Below are positions 8,326 to 16,508 of a DNA stretch of 64,000 bases, in pieces. Origin of the DNA: Billgrantia ethanolica (GTDB taxonomy: Bacteria > Pseudomonadota > Gammaproteobacteria > Pseudomonadales > Halomonadaceae); assembly GCF_021404305.1 (NCBI RefSeq), contig NZ_JABFTX010000002.1, forward strand, positions 124,001 to 188,000. The letters run 5' to 3'. Under the pieces are notes generated by a model that saw only the letters and a list, made by a program, of their open reading frames with translations, was not told the origin of the DNA and ran no database searches. Every line of letters starts with the position of its first letter. Position 1 is the stretch's first letter. The position numbers and the translations under genes were made by a program.

Positions 8326-8991
8326 ATGTCTTCCACGGTTCTGATTACCGGTGCCAATCGCGGCATCGGCCTGGCGCTGGCGCGCCATTACAAGAAGGCG
8401 GGCTGGCGCGTGTACGGTGTCTGCCGCAGCACCTCGCAGGAGCTCGACGAGCTGGCCGATCAGGTCATCGATGGGGTCGACGTGACCCGCACCAAGGACG
8501 TCGCACGGCTGGCCGAGGCGCTGGCGGGGCAGCGTCTGGACTTGCTGATCAACAACGCCGGCCTGCTGCGCGATGAGTCGCTGGGCTCGCTCGATTTCGA
8601 CACCATTCGCGAACAGATGGAGGTCAACGCCTACGCTCCGCTGCGGGTGACCGAGGCGCTGCTCGACAATCTCGGGGCGGGCAGCAAGGTAGCCAACATC
8701 ACCAGTCGCATGGGGTCGATCGCCGATAACGACTCCGGCGGCCGCTACGGCTACCGGGCTTCCAAGGCGGCGCTCAACGCCTTCGGCAAGTCGTTGGCCA
8801 TGGATCTCAAGCCCCGCGGCATTGCGGTGGCCCAGCTGCATCCGGGGTACGTGCAGACCCGCATGGTCAATTTCGGCGGGCTGATAACCCCCGAGGAAGC
8901 GGCAGCCGGTATCGCCGCGCGCATCGAGGCGTTGACCCTGGAGAACAGCGGGGGGTTCTGGCACAGCAACGGCGAGGCGCTGCCCTGGTAG
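8326..8991 (+). CDS. Short-chain dehydrogenase/reductase
   Basis: A 221-residue classical SDR. The cofactor loop is TGANRGIGLALA, followed by NNAG. The catalytic Ser-Tyr-Lys set appears as ITSRMGS and YGYRASK, and HPGYVQTRM sits in the substrate region. Enzymes of this kind oxidise or reduce carbonyl compounds with NAD(P)H in the cytoplasm. The long frame opens at 8167, but AAGGGGAG before the ATG at 8326 fixes the start. It resembles the small carbonyl-reductase (CsgA-like) branch. The substrate is unknown. Confidence 0.88.
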   Translation: MSSTVLITGANRGIGLALARHYKKAGWRVYGVCRSTSQELDELADQVIDGVDVTRTKDVARLAEALAGQRLDLLINNAGLLRDESLGSLDFDTIREQMEVNAYAPLRVTEALLDNLGAGSKVANITSRMGSIADNDSGGRYGYRASKAALNAFGKSLAMDLKPRGIAVAQLHPGYVQTRMVNFGGLITPEEAAAGIAARIEALTLENSGGFWHSNGEALPW

Positions 8992-9102
8992 TCAGGCGTC
9001 GAGCGGTTGGCACGACGAAGGCAGTCTTCGTCAATAACGTTGGCTAAAGTCGAAAATTTGTGTGTAGGCTAACGGTTTTGCCTGTCATCATCGGAGCCTG
9101 CC

Positions 9103-10335
9103 ATGCCTGCCTTATCTTCCGCCGCTACATCGCCACCCGGCCCCAGGGAAGGTTGGTGGGTATTGGCGGCGACGACCTGGGTGCAGGTGTTATGCAGTGG
9201 CGGCATGCTGCTGGTGCCTACCTTGGCACCCCAGATCGCGGCGGCCTTTGGGGTAGCCACTAATCTGGTCGGCCTTCAGGTCAGCCTGCTGTATGGCGTG
9301 GCGATGCTGGCCTCGCTGCAGTCGGCGGTGGTGGCGCGGCGCCTGGGCGGCTGCCGGGCCAGCCAACTGGCGATGGCGCTGGTGATGGCGGGCTGCCTGA
9401 TGGCGCTGCTCGGCACGCCGTTAGCGCTGCTGGCCACGACGCTGCTGCTGGGCCTGGCCTATGGCCTGACCAGTCCCGCGGCGGCGGAGCTGTTGACCCG
9501 CTTTACCACCGCCGAGCGGCGAAATCTGGTCTACTCCATCAAGCAGACCGGCGTGCCCTTGGGCGGTGTGCTGGCCGGCCTGATGGCACCGCCGCTGGCA
9601 GCCATCTGGAACTGGCAGGCGGCCTTCCTGGCGGTCGGCACCGCCTGCCTTTTCACCTTGCTGCTGCTTCAGCTGCGACGCGCTTTCTGGGATGCGACGC
9701 GGGATGCCAGCGTGCGCATGCAGGGCGGCGGAAGCCTGACCGTGCTTCACCGCTCCCGGGCCATGCTATGGCTGGGTGCCGCCGGCTTCTGCCTGTCGGC
9801 GGCACAGCTTTCGCTGCTCAGCTTTGCGGTGGCTTACATGGTGGAGGAGCTGTTGCTGACTCTGGTGGCAGCAGGTGCCGTCATATCTATGGTGCACGTG
9901 GCGGGGGTAACCGGGCGCCTGCTCTGGGGCGCCCTGGCGGATCGCTTGAGGGCCAGTCTGCCGGTGCTTTTCGGCCTGGCAGCCGGCATCACCCTGGTGT
10001 TCCTGCTGCTGGCGCTACTGAGCGGCTCGCTTCCCATCTGGCTGACCATCGCTCTCATGGTGGTCGCCGGCGCCACGGCCGTGGGCTGGAACGGCGTCTA
10101 CCTGGCCGAGGTGGCGCGGCGCTGCGAGCCGGGGGAAGTAGGTGAGGCTACCGCCGCCGTGCTAGTGCTGACCTATATGGGGGTGCTGGTGGGGCCGGCA
10201 CTGTTCAGCCTGATCGTGTGGCAGAGCGATAGCTACGCCGTCGGGTTCCTGCTGCCGACGGCGACAGGCGCGCTGGCGGTGTTCTGCCTGCTGCGCTGTG
10301 CGCGCAGCAGCAGGGCGGTGGACGTCGATGGCTGA
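9103..10335 (+). CDS. MFS transporter
   Basis: A 410-residue hydrophobic protein with about twelve helices and the two-half layout of the major facilitator superfamily. The first half has an interhelical loop with ARRLGGCRAS after helix 2 and YSIKQTGVPLGG in helix 5; the second half has GRLLWGALADRL. The SIKQTG segment occurs in MFS carriers related to cyanate and nitrate/nitrite transporters, but specificity cannot be assigned. It stands alone, convergent with the histidine phosphatase at 10342. Confidence 0.83.
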   Translation: MPALSSAATSPPGPREGWWVLAATTWVQVLCSGGMLLVPTLAPQIAAAFGVATNLVGLQVSLLYGVAMLASLQSAVVARRLGGCRASQLAMALVMAGCLMALLGTPLALLATTLLLGLAYGLTSPAAAELLTRFTTAERRNLVYSIKQTGVPLGGVLAGLMAPPLAAIWNWQAAFLAVGTACLFTLLLLQLRRAFWDATRDASVRMQGGGSLTVLHRSRAMLWLGAAGFCLSAAQLSLLSFAVAYMVEELLLTLVAAGAVISMVHVAGVTGRLLWGALADRLRASLPVLFGLAAGITLVFLLLALLSGSLPIWLTIALMVVAGATAVGWNGVYLAEVARRCEPGEVGEATAAVLVLTYMGVLVGPALFSLIVWQSDSYAVGFLLPTATGALAVFCLLRCARSSRAVDVDG

Positions 10336-10341
10336 AGGGCG

Positions 10342-10974
10342 TTACCGCCCGATCCACTCCACCAGGCTGGTCTCGCCCAGCGCATGGCGCTCATGGCGAA
10401 TACGGCAGCTAGCGGCATAGGGTAGGTCGAAGGCCAGGATGCGCGAGAGCGGCTGCTCGAGTACCTGGCGCAGTACGGCATTGGTCACGAACAGATGGCA
10501 TACCACCAGCAAGTGGCTGCCAGTTGGCGTTTCCAGCAGCCCCTGCCAGGCCACGCCCACTCGCTTGTCGAAAGCCTCGACGCTTTCTCCACCAGGTGGC
10601 GACGTCTGGCTGGGGTCGGCCCACAGGGCGGCCTGGCGATCCGTCTCCTTTTCAAGGGCGCGCACTTCGGCGTGGGTCTTGCCCTCCCAGTCTCCAAGGT
10701 CCATCTCGGCGAGAGCCGGCTCTATCGTCACCGGCAGGTCGTATTGCTCACCCAGCCATAGGGAGAACTCACGACAGCGGGAGAGCGGTGAGGTAACGAT
10801 GGCGTCCCACGGCGGATTTCCATCGATCAGCAGGTCGTTGATGGCAGTCTGCATCTGCTGCCAGCCCCGTTCGCTCAAGGGATGGTCGGTGGTGCCGCGC
10901 AGCATGCGGCCGCCCACCGGCTCACCGTGACGAATCAGGTCGAGAGTGATCACCTCGGCATTGGTAAAGCGCAT
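10342..10974 (-). CDS. Histidine phosphatase (phosphoglycerate-mutase-like), last gene of the phn-type operon
   Basis: A 210-residue branch-1 histidine phosphatase. LIRHGEP near residue 13 carries the phospho-acceptor histidine, EMDLGDWEGK the acid/base glutamate region, and VVCHLFVTN near 158 the second catalytic histidine. It resembles the CobC/alpha-ribazole phosphatase branch. Its start lies 22 bases after the second permease of the phosphonate-type importer on the same strand, so it is probably the last gene of that operon. It may dephosphorylate an organophosphate that the importer brings in; this role is inferred from context only. Confidence 0.82.
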   Translation of the reverse strand: MRFTNAEVITLDLIRHGEPVGGRMLRGTTDHPLSERGWQQMQTAINDLLIDGNPPWDAIVTSPLSRCREFSLWLGEQYDLPVTIEPALAEMDLGDWEGKTHAEVRALEKETDRQAALWADPSQTSPPGGESVEAFDKRVGVAWQGLLETPTGSHLLVVCHLFVTNAVLRQVLEQPLSRILAFDLPYAASCRIRHERHALGETSLVEWIGR

Positions 10975-10996
10975 GGTCGGTTTCCTGTCGCGGCGG

Positions 10997-11812
10997 TCAG
11001 ATGATGGCGTGGCGCACCCGGGCGGAGATCCACTCCGAGGCGAGTACGGTGACGAAGATCATCACGAAGATGACGCTGACCTGATTCCAGGCCAGGCTGT
11101 TGATGGCGGCGTTGAGCTGTAGCCCGATGCCGCCGGCGCCCACCAGGCCCAGCACCGTGGATTCCCGGATGTTGATGTCCCAACGATAGACGCTGATGCC
11201 GGCAAAGGCAGGCATGACCTGAGGCAGCACGCCGTAGCTCATCACCTGCATGCGTCCGGCGCCGGTGGCGCTGATCGCCTCGACCGGGGTGGGGTGGATC
11301 TCCTCGATGGCCTCGTAAAGCAGCTTGCCGATGAAACCGATGGAGCGCAGGGCGATGGCGATGATGCCGGCCAGCACCCCAGGACCGAGAATGGTCACCA
11401 GCAGCATGGCCCAGATCAGCGAGTTGATGGAGCGCGACGAGACGATGATCAGCAAGGCGGCGCTGCGCACCAGCGGGTGCGGTGAGGTGTTACGGGCCGC
11501 CAGGAAGGCCACCGGGAAGGCCATGGCGATGCCCAGCAGCGTACCCAGAGTGGCGATGTTTAGGGTATCCCACATCGGCTTCCACAGCCGGTGGGCGTAG
11601 CTCCACTGTGGCGGCAGCATGCGGCTGATGAGATCGCTGCCCTGGCGGCCGGCGTCCTCGACGAAGACCCACATGGTATTGTCGGAGATCACCTTCCAGC
11701 ACAGCAAGAATAGGCAGGCGCCGGCCAGCCAGCCAAGATAGCCCAGCCACTGGGCGCGGGTGGTGCGCAGGTGCCAGATGGGCGTGCCCTGCGGAGTCGT
11801 TGAGACGGGCAT
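10997..11812 (-). CDS. phnE: Phosphonate/phosphite-type ABC transporter permease (second PhnE)
   Basis: A 271-residue integral membrane protein of the PhnE family with about six helices. The cytoplasmic coupling loop is ISATGAGRMQVMSYG followed by VLPQVMP, which meets the ATPase, and DINIRESTVLGLVGAGGIG is a strong PhnE signature. It lies 52 bases after the other permease, so the importer probably uses a PhnE heterodimer. The extended amino terminus includes a hydrophobic anchor and a periplasmic segment. The ligand class (phosphonate, phosphite or phosphate) is known for the family but cannot be resolved here. Confidence 0.87.
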   Translation of the reverse strand: MPVSTTPQGTPIWHLRTTRAQWLGYLGWLAGACLFLLCWKVISDNTMWVFVEDAGRQGSDLISRMLPPQWSYAHRLWKPMWDTLNIATLGTLLGIAMAFPVAFLAARNTSPHPLVRSAALLIIVSSRSINSLIWAMLLVTILGPGVLAGIIAIALRSIGFIGKLLYEAIEEIHPTPVEAISATGAGRMQVMSYGVLPQVMPAFAGISVYRWDINIRESTVLGLVGAGGIGLQLNAAINSLAWNQVSVIFVMIFVTVLASEWISARVRHAII

Positions 11813-11864
11813 GTGTCAATCCTTTCAGACAAAGACAATGGGCGGCGCGCACACCGCCATCGCA

Positions 11865-12674
11865 TCATTGGGTCCAGCGGCGGATGTAGCTCGAGCTGTA
11901 CTCACACAACAGCACGATGGCGATGATGATCAAGAGTATTGCCGCCGAGGTGTCGTACTCGTAGCGGCTGATCGAGGTATTGAGGGTGGCGCCGATGCCG
12001 CCCGCCCCGACGATGCCGATCACCGCCGATTCGCGAAAGTTGATGTCCAGGCGGTACATCGAGAGCCCGATCAGGCGCGGCATCACCTGGGGTTGTACGG
12101 CGTGGTTCATGGTCTGCCACCAGTTGGCCCCGGTGGCGCGAACCGCCTCGACCTGACGCCAGTCCAGATCCTCGATATCCTCGGCCAGCAGCTTGGCCAT
12201 GAAACCGATGGTGGCGAAGGCCAGCGTGATCATGCCGGCCAGGGGGCCGAAGCCGAACATCACCACGAACAGAATGGCGATGATGATCTCCTGGAAGGTA
12301 CGCGACACGGTGATGATGCCGCGGCACAGGTAGTAGATGGGCCAGGGTGCGATGTTGCGCGCAGCGCCAAGTCCCACCGGGATCGATAGGGCCACGCCGA
12401 TCACCGTCGAGGTGACGGTCATGGTCAGGCTTTCGAGAATGCCATTGATGATGTCGCCGCGGCGGCTGACGAAATCAGGCTGGGTGAAAGCGGCCAGGAA
12501 GTTCAGCCCGCGACCGGCGCCCTCGGCGACCCGAGTCCAGTTGACCTCCACCGAGGCCAGTGCCAGTACCAGATAGACGGCAAGGCCCACGACCAATCCC
12601 CAACGCAACTTGGGGTTCTCGATCAGCGGCAGCCGTCGCCACTGGCCTGCCTGGGCCTTTGCCTGGCGGCTCAT
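11865..12674 (-). CDS. phnE: Phosphonate/phosphite-type ABC transporter permease (first PhnE)
   Basis: A 269-residue PhnE-family permease paralogous to its downstream neighbour. It shows the coupling loop [15 protein letters not shown] and the signature [19 protein letters not shown]. Its ATG overlaps the stop of the ATPase gene by four bases (ATGA), which indicates translational coupling. Together with the ATPase, the binding protein and the second permease it makes a complete importer. The first helix begins near residue 25. Two different PhnE proteins encoded in tandem are common in this family. Confidence 0.88.
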   Translation of the reverse strand: MSRQAKAQAGQWRRLPLIENPKLRWGLVVGLAVYLVLALASVEVNWTRVAEGAGRGLNFLAAFTQPDFVSRRGDIINGILESLTMTVTSTVIGVALSIPVGLGAARNIAPWPIYYLCRGIITVSRTFQEIIIAILFVVMFGFGPLAGMITLAFATIGFMAKLLAEDIEDLDWRQVEAVRATGANWWQTMNHAVQPQVMPRLIGLSMYRLDINFRESAVIGIVGAGGIGATLNTSISRYEYDTSAAILLIIIAIVLLCEYSSSYIRRWTQ

Positions 12675-13504
12675 GAGGCGCCACCACTGGCCAGCGTGAG
12701 TCGGGAAGCCGGTACCTCACGCGGCGGTGTGCTCTCGCCGATGTCGTCCTGAACTCGGGTATCCCACTCCTCCTCGCCATAGATGGTCGTGAGGGTCTCC
12801 GCGTCCAGCTCATTGGGCTTACCGTCGAAGACGATCTCGCCGGCACGCAGGCCAACGATGCGATCGGCGAACTGCTGGGCGAGAGCCACATCGTGAATGT
12901 TGATGATGGCGGCCAGATTGCGCTCGGCACACAGCTCGCGGATCAGGCGCATGATCTGACGCGAGGTCTTGGGGTCGAGGCTCGCAGTGGGCTCGTCCAC
13001 CAGCAGCAGGCGCGGGCTCTGGATCAGGGCCCGGGCGATACCCACCCGCTGGCGCTGGCCACCGGAGAGTGCGTCGGCACGCTTGTCCATGGCGTGCGGC
13101 AGGCCGACCCGGTCGAGCAGGCGGAAGGCTTCGGCAATGTCTTCCTGTGGGTAGCGACGCGTGAAGCTGCGCCAGAAGCCGACGTAGCCGAGCCGTCCCG
13201 AGAGTACGTTCTCCATCACCGTGAGGCGATCCACCAGAGCGTACTCCTGGAAGATCATGGCCATGGAGCGGCGTGCCCGGCGCAGCGCCGCGCCGGAGAG
13301 TCGGGTCAGCTCGGTGTCCTCCAGGCGGATGCTGCCGCTGGTGGGTTCCACCAGACGATTGACGCAGCGAATCAGCGTGCTCTTGCCGGCTCCGGAGGGG
13401 CCGATCAGCGCCATGACCTGGCCGCGTGGCAGGGTCAGGTCGATGTCGGTCAGAGCGCGGTCCCCTGTGGGGTAGCGCTTGGTGACCTGGGATAGAGTCA
13501 GCAT
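12671..13504 (-). CDS. phnC: Phosphonate/phosphite-type ABC transporter ATPase
   Basis: About 277 residues. Walker A is GPSGAGKST, the ABC signature [15 protein letters not shown], and Walker [13 protein letters not shown], followed by the switch histidine in INIHDV. PhnC is the dimeric cytoplasmic motor of PhnCDE importers. The reading frame begins at 13525, but AAGGGAG before the ATG at 13504 ([12 protein letters not shown]) gives the better start. It overlaps the first permease by four bases. The carboxy terminus is about 25 residues longer than in a minimal PhnC and rich in Ser/Thr/Pro. Confidence 0.9.
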   Translation of the reverse strand: MLTLSQVTKRYPTGDRALTDIDLTLPRGQVMALIGPSGAGKSTLIRCVNRLVEPTSGSIRLEDTELTRLSGAALRRARRSMAMIFQEYALVDRLTVMENVLSGRLGYVGFWRSFTRRYPQEDIAEAFRLLDRVGLPHAMDKRADALSGGQRQRVGIARALIQSPRLLLVDEPTASLDPKTSRQIMRLIRELCAERNLAAIINIHDVALAQQFADRIVGLRAGEIVFDGKPNELDAETLTTIYGEEEWDTRVQDDIGESTPPREVPASRLTLASGGAS

Positions 13505-13535
13505 GGTGCAGCTCCCTTCTTTCATGCACGGAGCA

Positions 13536-13554
13536 GCCGGGGCGTTTCCCCGGC
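13536..13554 (-). promoter_or_regulatory. Intercistronic hairpin between binding-protein and ATPase genes
   Basis: GCCGGGG-CGTTT-CCCCGGC forms a 7-bp stem in the gap after phnD. Such hairpins after binding-protein genes usually protect the upstream message or cause partial termination, which gives more binding protein than membrane complex. No T-run follows, so stabilisation is the likelier role. Confidence 0.4.
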
Positions 13555-13596
13555 CGCTCTTGTGGTGTCAGGCTGCGGTGCGCAGCCGCTCCCGCA

Positions 13597-14562
13597 TCAG
13601 TCGCAGTCGTAGGTGACGCCATTGGCGTCGGCGATTGTGCGGATCACCGACCAGTGCTCTTCATAGGTGATGGGAATGAACTGAGCTTCCCCGGAGTTGG
13701 CGAACTCGGCTTCCAGCGGCGTGCCGGACCAGTCGTAGCTGAAGAAGGCCTCCTGGATCTGCTCCTGGAGTTCCGGTTTCAGGTTGTGGGCAATGCCGTA
13801 GGCGGTGGTGGGGAAGGTCTCGGAGGTGTAGATGACCTCGTAGTCGCCTTCGTTGATCACACCGCGAGCCAGCATGCGGTGGGCGACCGAGTTGGCAATG
13901 GCGGCGGCGTCGTAGTCACGGTTGATCACGCCGAGGATGGAGTTGTCATGCGAGCCGGAGAAGGCGGTTTCGAAGTCTTCGTCGGCCTCCATGCCGTACT
14001 CGCTGCGCAGCAGTGCCGAGGGGGCCCGGAAACCAGAGTTTGAGGTGGGCGAGGTGAACGCCAACTGACGACCGGCCAGGTCCTGCATGCTTTCGATGCC
14101 GCTGTCCGGGTGGGTGATGATCTCCATCTCGTAGCCGTAGCTACCGTCCTCGGCGGCCATGATGGCGAAGGGACGGAAGCCGCCGCAGTTCACCGCCACC
14201 GGCACGCCGCCGGTGTTGAAGCCGGCCACGTGTAGACGGCCGGCACGCAGTGCCTCCTGCTGGGCGGCATTGGACTGCACCGGGAAGAACTGCACCCGCT
14301 TGCCGGTCGCTTCACCCAGGTGGTCGAGGAAGTCGGCCCAGACGTCGGCATAGACAGCCGGGTCTTCCACCGGGGTGTAGGCGAACACCAGCGTGCTGGG
14401 GTCGACCCAGCGGGACTCATCGCTGGGGATATCGGCGACCATGTCGCCATCGGCATCGGTGTAGCGCGAGGAGAGGTCGGCGCTGGCCTGAAACGCCATG
14501 GTGGTCAGGACGCCGGCAACGGCGGTACGCAGCAGCAGAGGGGAGAAACGTTGGGACAGCAT
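13597..14562 (-). CDS. phnD: Phosphate/phosphite/phosphonate ABC transporter binding protein
   Basis: A 321-residue periplasmic protein. A signal peptide ends near FQASA (about residue 28). The mature protein has PhnD features: VQSNAAQQEALRAGRLHVAG, FTSPTSNSGFRAPS (an oxyanion-binding Ser/Thr loop) and FSGSHDNSILGV. Oddly, the mature amino terminus starts with a short segment containing DADGDMVAD, which resembles a calcium loop, before the binding fold begins near LVFAYTP. It is the first gene of the five-gene minus-strand operon. Phosphite, phosphate and methylphosphonate are all possible ligands. Confidence 0.86.
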   Translation of the reverse strand: MLSQRFSPLLLRTAVAGVLTTMAFQASADLSSRYTDADGDMVADIPSDESRWVDPSTLVFAYTPVEDPAVYADVWADFLDHLGEATGKRVQFFPVQSNAAQQEALRAGRLHVAGFNTGGVPVAVNCGGFRPFAIMAAEDGSYGYEMEIITHPDSGIESMQDLAGRQLAFTSPTSNSGFRAPSALLRSEYGMEADEDFETAFSGSHDNSILGVINRDYDAAAIANSVAHRMLARGVINEGDYEVIYTSETFPTTAYGIAHNLKPELQEQIQEAFFSYDWSGTPLEAEFANSGEAQFIPITYEEHWSVIRTIADANGVTYDCD

Positions 14563-14680
14563 TGTCGATCACCTGTTTTGCGGAAAGGTAGCGAACTGTT
14601 ACGGCTGCCATCCTGCTGTCTTGGCATTACGACTTGCGGTCCATCGCGTTACGGTTGGGTGACGTCCTCATGAATGCGGC

Positions 14681-15223
14681 TCAACCCGCCAGATAGAGAC
14701 TCGTCAGGCCGAAGGCATAGCCAATGGCAGCGCCGGCGGCGACATCGCTGAAGTAGTGCAGGCCCAGGCCGACCCGCGAGAGGGCGATCAGTGCCGCCAG
14801 CGGTACCAGCAATGGCAGCAGCCAGGGCGCATGGGCCGCCGTCATCACGCAGAACATCACCGCGTGCATGGTGTGCCCGCTGGGAAAGCTGTAGCGGTCG
14901 CGGGCCGGTTCGCCGCACTGGATCAGGTTGACGAAGGTGATGAAGGGGCGCTCCCGGCAGAGGCGCGTCTTGATCAGGCGATAGATCAGGATGGCGACGA
15001 GCCCGGTCACGGCGTACTGCAGGAAGAAGGCGAGCCCCGCCTCGGGCTGGAGCCACGGCTGGGCGGCGATCAATGCCACCCACAGTGGCCAGTCGCCCAG
15101 GCGGCTGGCCAGGCGCAGGGTGGCCAGCCAAGGCGTGTACAGGCTGAGGTTGGCGAAGCGCTGGCACAGCCGCCACTCCAACAGGTCGAGGCGATCAAAT
15201 ACGGCAGGGGCGCGTGGTCTCAT
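14681..15223 (-). CDS. PAP2-family membrane phosphatase
   Basis: A 180-residue protein with about five helices and the three PAP2 motifs: KTRLCRERPF, PSGHTMHA and SRVGLGLHYFSD. The catalytic histidines are present. Family members hydrolyse phosphatidic acid, undecaprenyl pyrophosphate or related lipid phosphates at the membrane surface. Its first 29 bases overlap the end of the GT4 gene upstream on the same strand, so the two are probably co-translated. A shared role in glycolipid or lipid-carrier metabolism is a reasonable inference. Confidence 0.86.
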   Translation of the reverse strand: MRPRAPAVFDRLDLLEWRLCQRFANLSLYTPWLATLRLASRLGDWPLWVALIAAQPWLQPEAGLAFFLQYAVTGLVAILIYRLIKTRLCRERPFITFVNLIQCGEPARDRYSFPSGHTMHAVMFCVMTAAHAPWLLPLLVPLAALIALSRVGLGLHYFSDVAAGAAIGYAFGLTSLYLAG

Positions 15224-16358
15224 GGTCTATCTCCCGGGCCTGTTGTAAGACGGACAAGAACTTGTCGGCAATGGCGGGCCAGCGGCAGGTCTGGCTGCGC
15301 AATTGCGCAGCACGGCCCATCTGAGCGTAGCGGGCGGGTTGCTGGCACAGCGCCACAGCAGCGTCGCGAAACGCCTCGGCGTCGCCGGCGGTCACCGTCA
15401 CGCCATTAACGCCGCTGTCGATCAGCTCGGCGGCGGCAGCGTGGCGATAGGCCACCACGGCCAGGCCGCTGGCCATGGCTTCCGGTACCACGTTGCCCCA
15501 GGTCTCGGAGAGCGAGGGGAACAGGAACATGTCGGCGCTGGCGTAGTGACGAGCCAGGGCTTCGGGTGAGATGAAGCCGGTGAAATGCGCCTCCGGCAAC
15601 GCCTTCTCCAGGGAGCGCCGTGCCGGGCCGTCGCCGACGATTACCTGCGCCATGTCGGGGCGGGCGCTGCGCATGACGTGCAGCGTCTCGCGCAGCAGGG
15701 TGAGATTCTTCTCGGCCGCCAGCCGACCGACATGTAGCGCCACCGGGCTGTGCTCGTCGACCCCCCAACTGCGACGCAGCTCGGCGCAGCGTAGCCCTGG
15801 TGAGAAGCGCTCCTGGTCGATGCCGCGCCCCATCACTTCCAGACGCTCGAAGCCATGGCCGGCCAAGTCATTAGCCTGCTGTCGGGTGGGTACCAGGGTG
15901 GCCTGGCAGCCGTTGTGGAAGTGGCGCAGCCCTCGCATCAGCAGCGGAGCTAGCCAGGGCACGCCGTAATCGCCGCAATAATGGTCGAAGTTCGTATGCC
16001 AGCCGGCCACCAGCGGGATGCCCAGGCGTTTGGCCGCACGCCGCGCCGACCAGCCCAGCGGCCCTTGCGTGGCCAGGTACACCACGTCGGGGCGCTGTGC
16101 CTGCCACAGGCACCGCATACGGCGGCCGGCCGGTAGGCCGATACGCACGGCGCGGTAGCCGGGGATCGCCATGCCACGCACCTGCAGCTCGGCCTGCATC
16201 CCCGGGGTGGGCTCTGAAGCGCTACCGTTTGCCGGCTGCGGGCGGATGAGCTGCAGCGCCATGCCGCGCTCCCGCAGCTCGCGGCTCAGCTGCATCAGGG
16301 TGTGGGCGACGCCGTTGATCTCCGGTGCCCAGGTCTCGCTGACAAGACAGATTCGCAT
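15195..16358 (-). CDS. GT4-family glycosyltransferase (MgtA-like)
   Basis: About 387 residues with a GT-B fold. The amino terminus is MRICLVSETWAPEINGVAHT, an acceptor-side loop reads GWHTNFDHYC, the donor half begins at HVGRLAAEKN, and the EX7E motif is in ETWGNVVPEAMASG. It resembles MgtA-type mannosyltransferases and other glycolipid glycosyltransferases. The frame stays open far upstream because it runs antisense to aceK, but the ATG at 16358, with GAGG six bases before it and a typical family start, is clearly right. It overlaps the PAP2 phosphatase by 29 bases and is divergent from aceK. Confidence 0.85.
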   Translation of the reverse strand: MRICLVSETWAPEINGVAHTLMQLSRELRERGMALQLIRPQPANGSASEPTPGMQAELQVRGMAIPGYRAVRIGLPAGRRMRCLWQAQRPDVVYLATQGPLGWSARRAAKRLGIPLVAGWHTNFDHYCGDYGVPWLAPLLMRGLRHFHNGCQATLVPTRQQANDLAGHGFERLEVMGRGIDQERFSPGLRCAELRRSWGVDEHSPVALHVGRLAAEKNLTLLRETLHVMRSARPDMAQVIVGDGPARRSLEKALPEAHFTGFISPEALARHYASADMFLFPSLSETWGNVVPEAMASGLAVVAYRHAAAAELIDSGVNGVTVTAGDAEAFRDAAVALCQQPARYAQMGRAAQLRSQTCRWPAIADKFLSVLQQAREIDHETTRPCRI

Positions 16359-16508
16359 GGCATCCTCGTAGCCGTGAGCATGACAGCGAGGATGGCAACC
16401 AAGGATGACGACCGGACGACAGCACGGTGATGAAAGTGTGACCATGGTCGGCTCGCATCCCGGACGAGAATTGGCGAAGCTGTCGAGTAACGTCGCCCGG
16501 AGTCTGCC

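Noticed and set aside
14563..14680. A Pho box upstream of the phnD operon
   Set aside because: I looked for CTGTCAT-type direct repeats at 11-base spacing and found none; two CCGTAAC copies are present but do not match the consensus.
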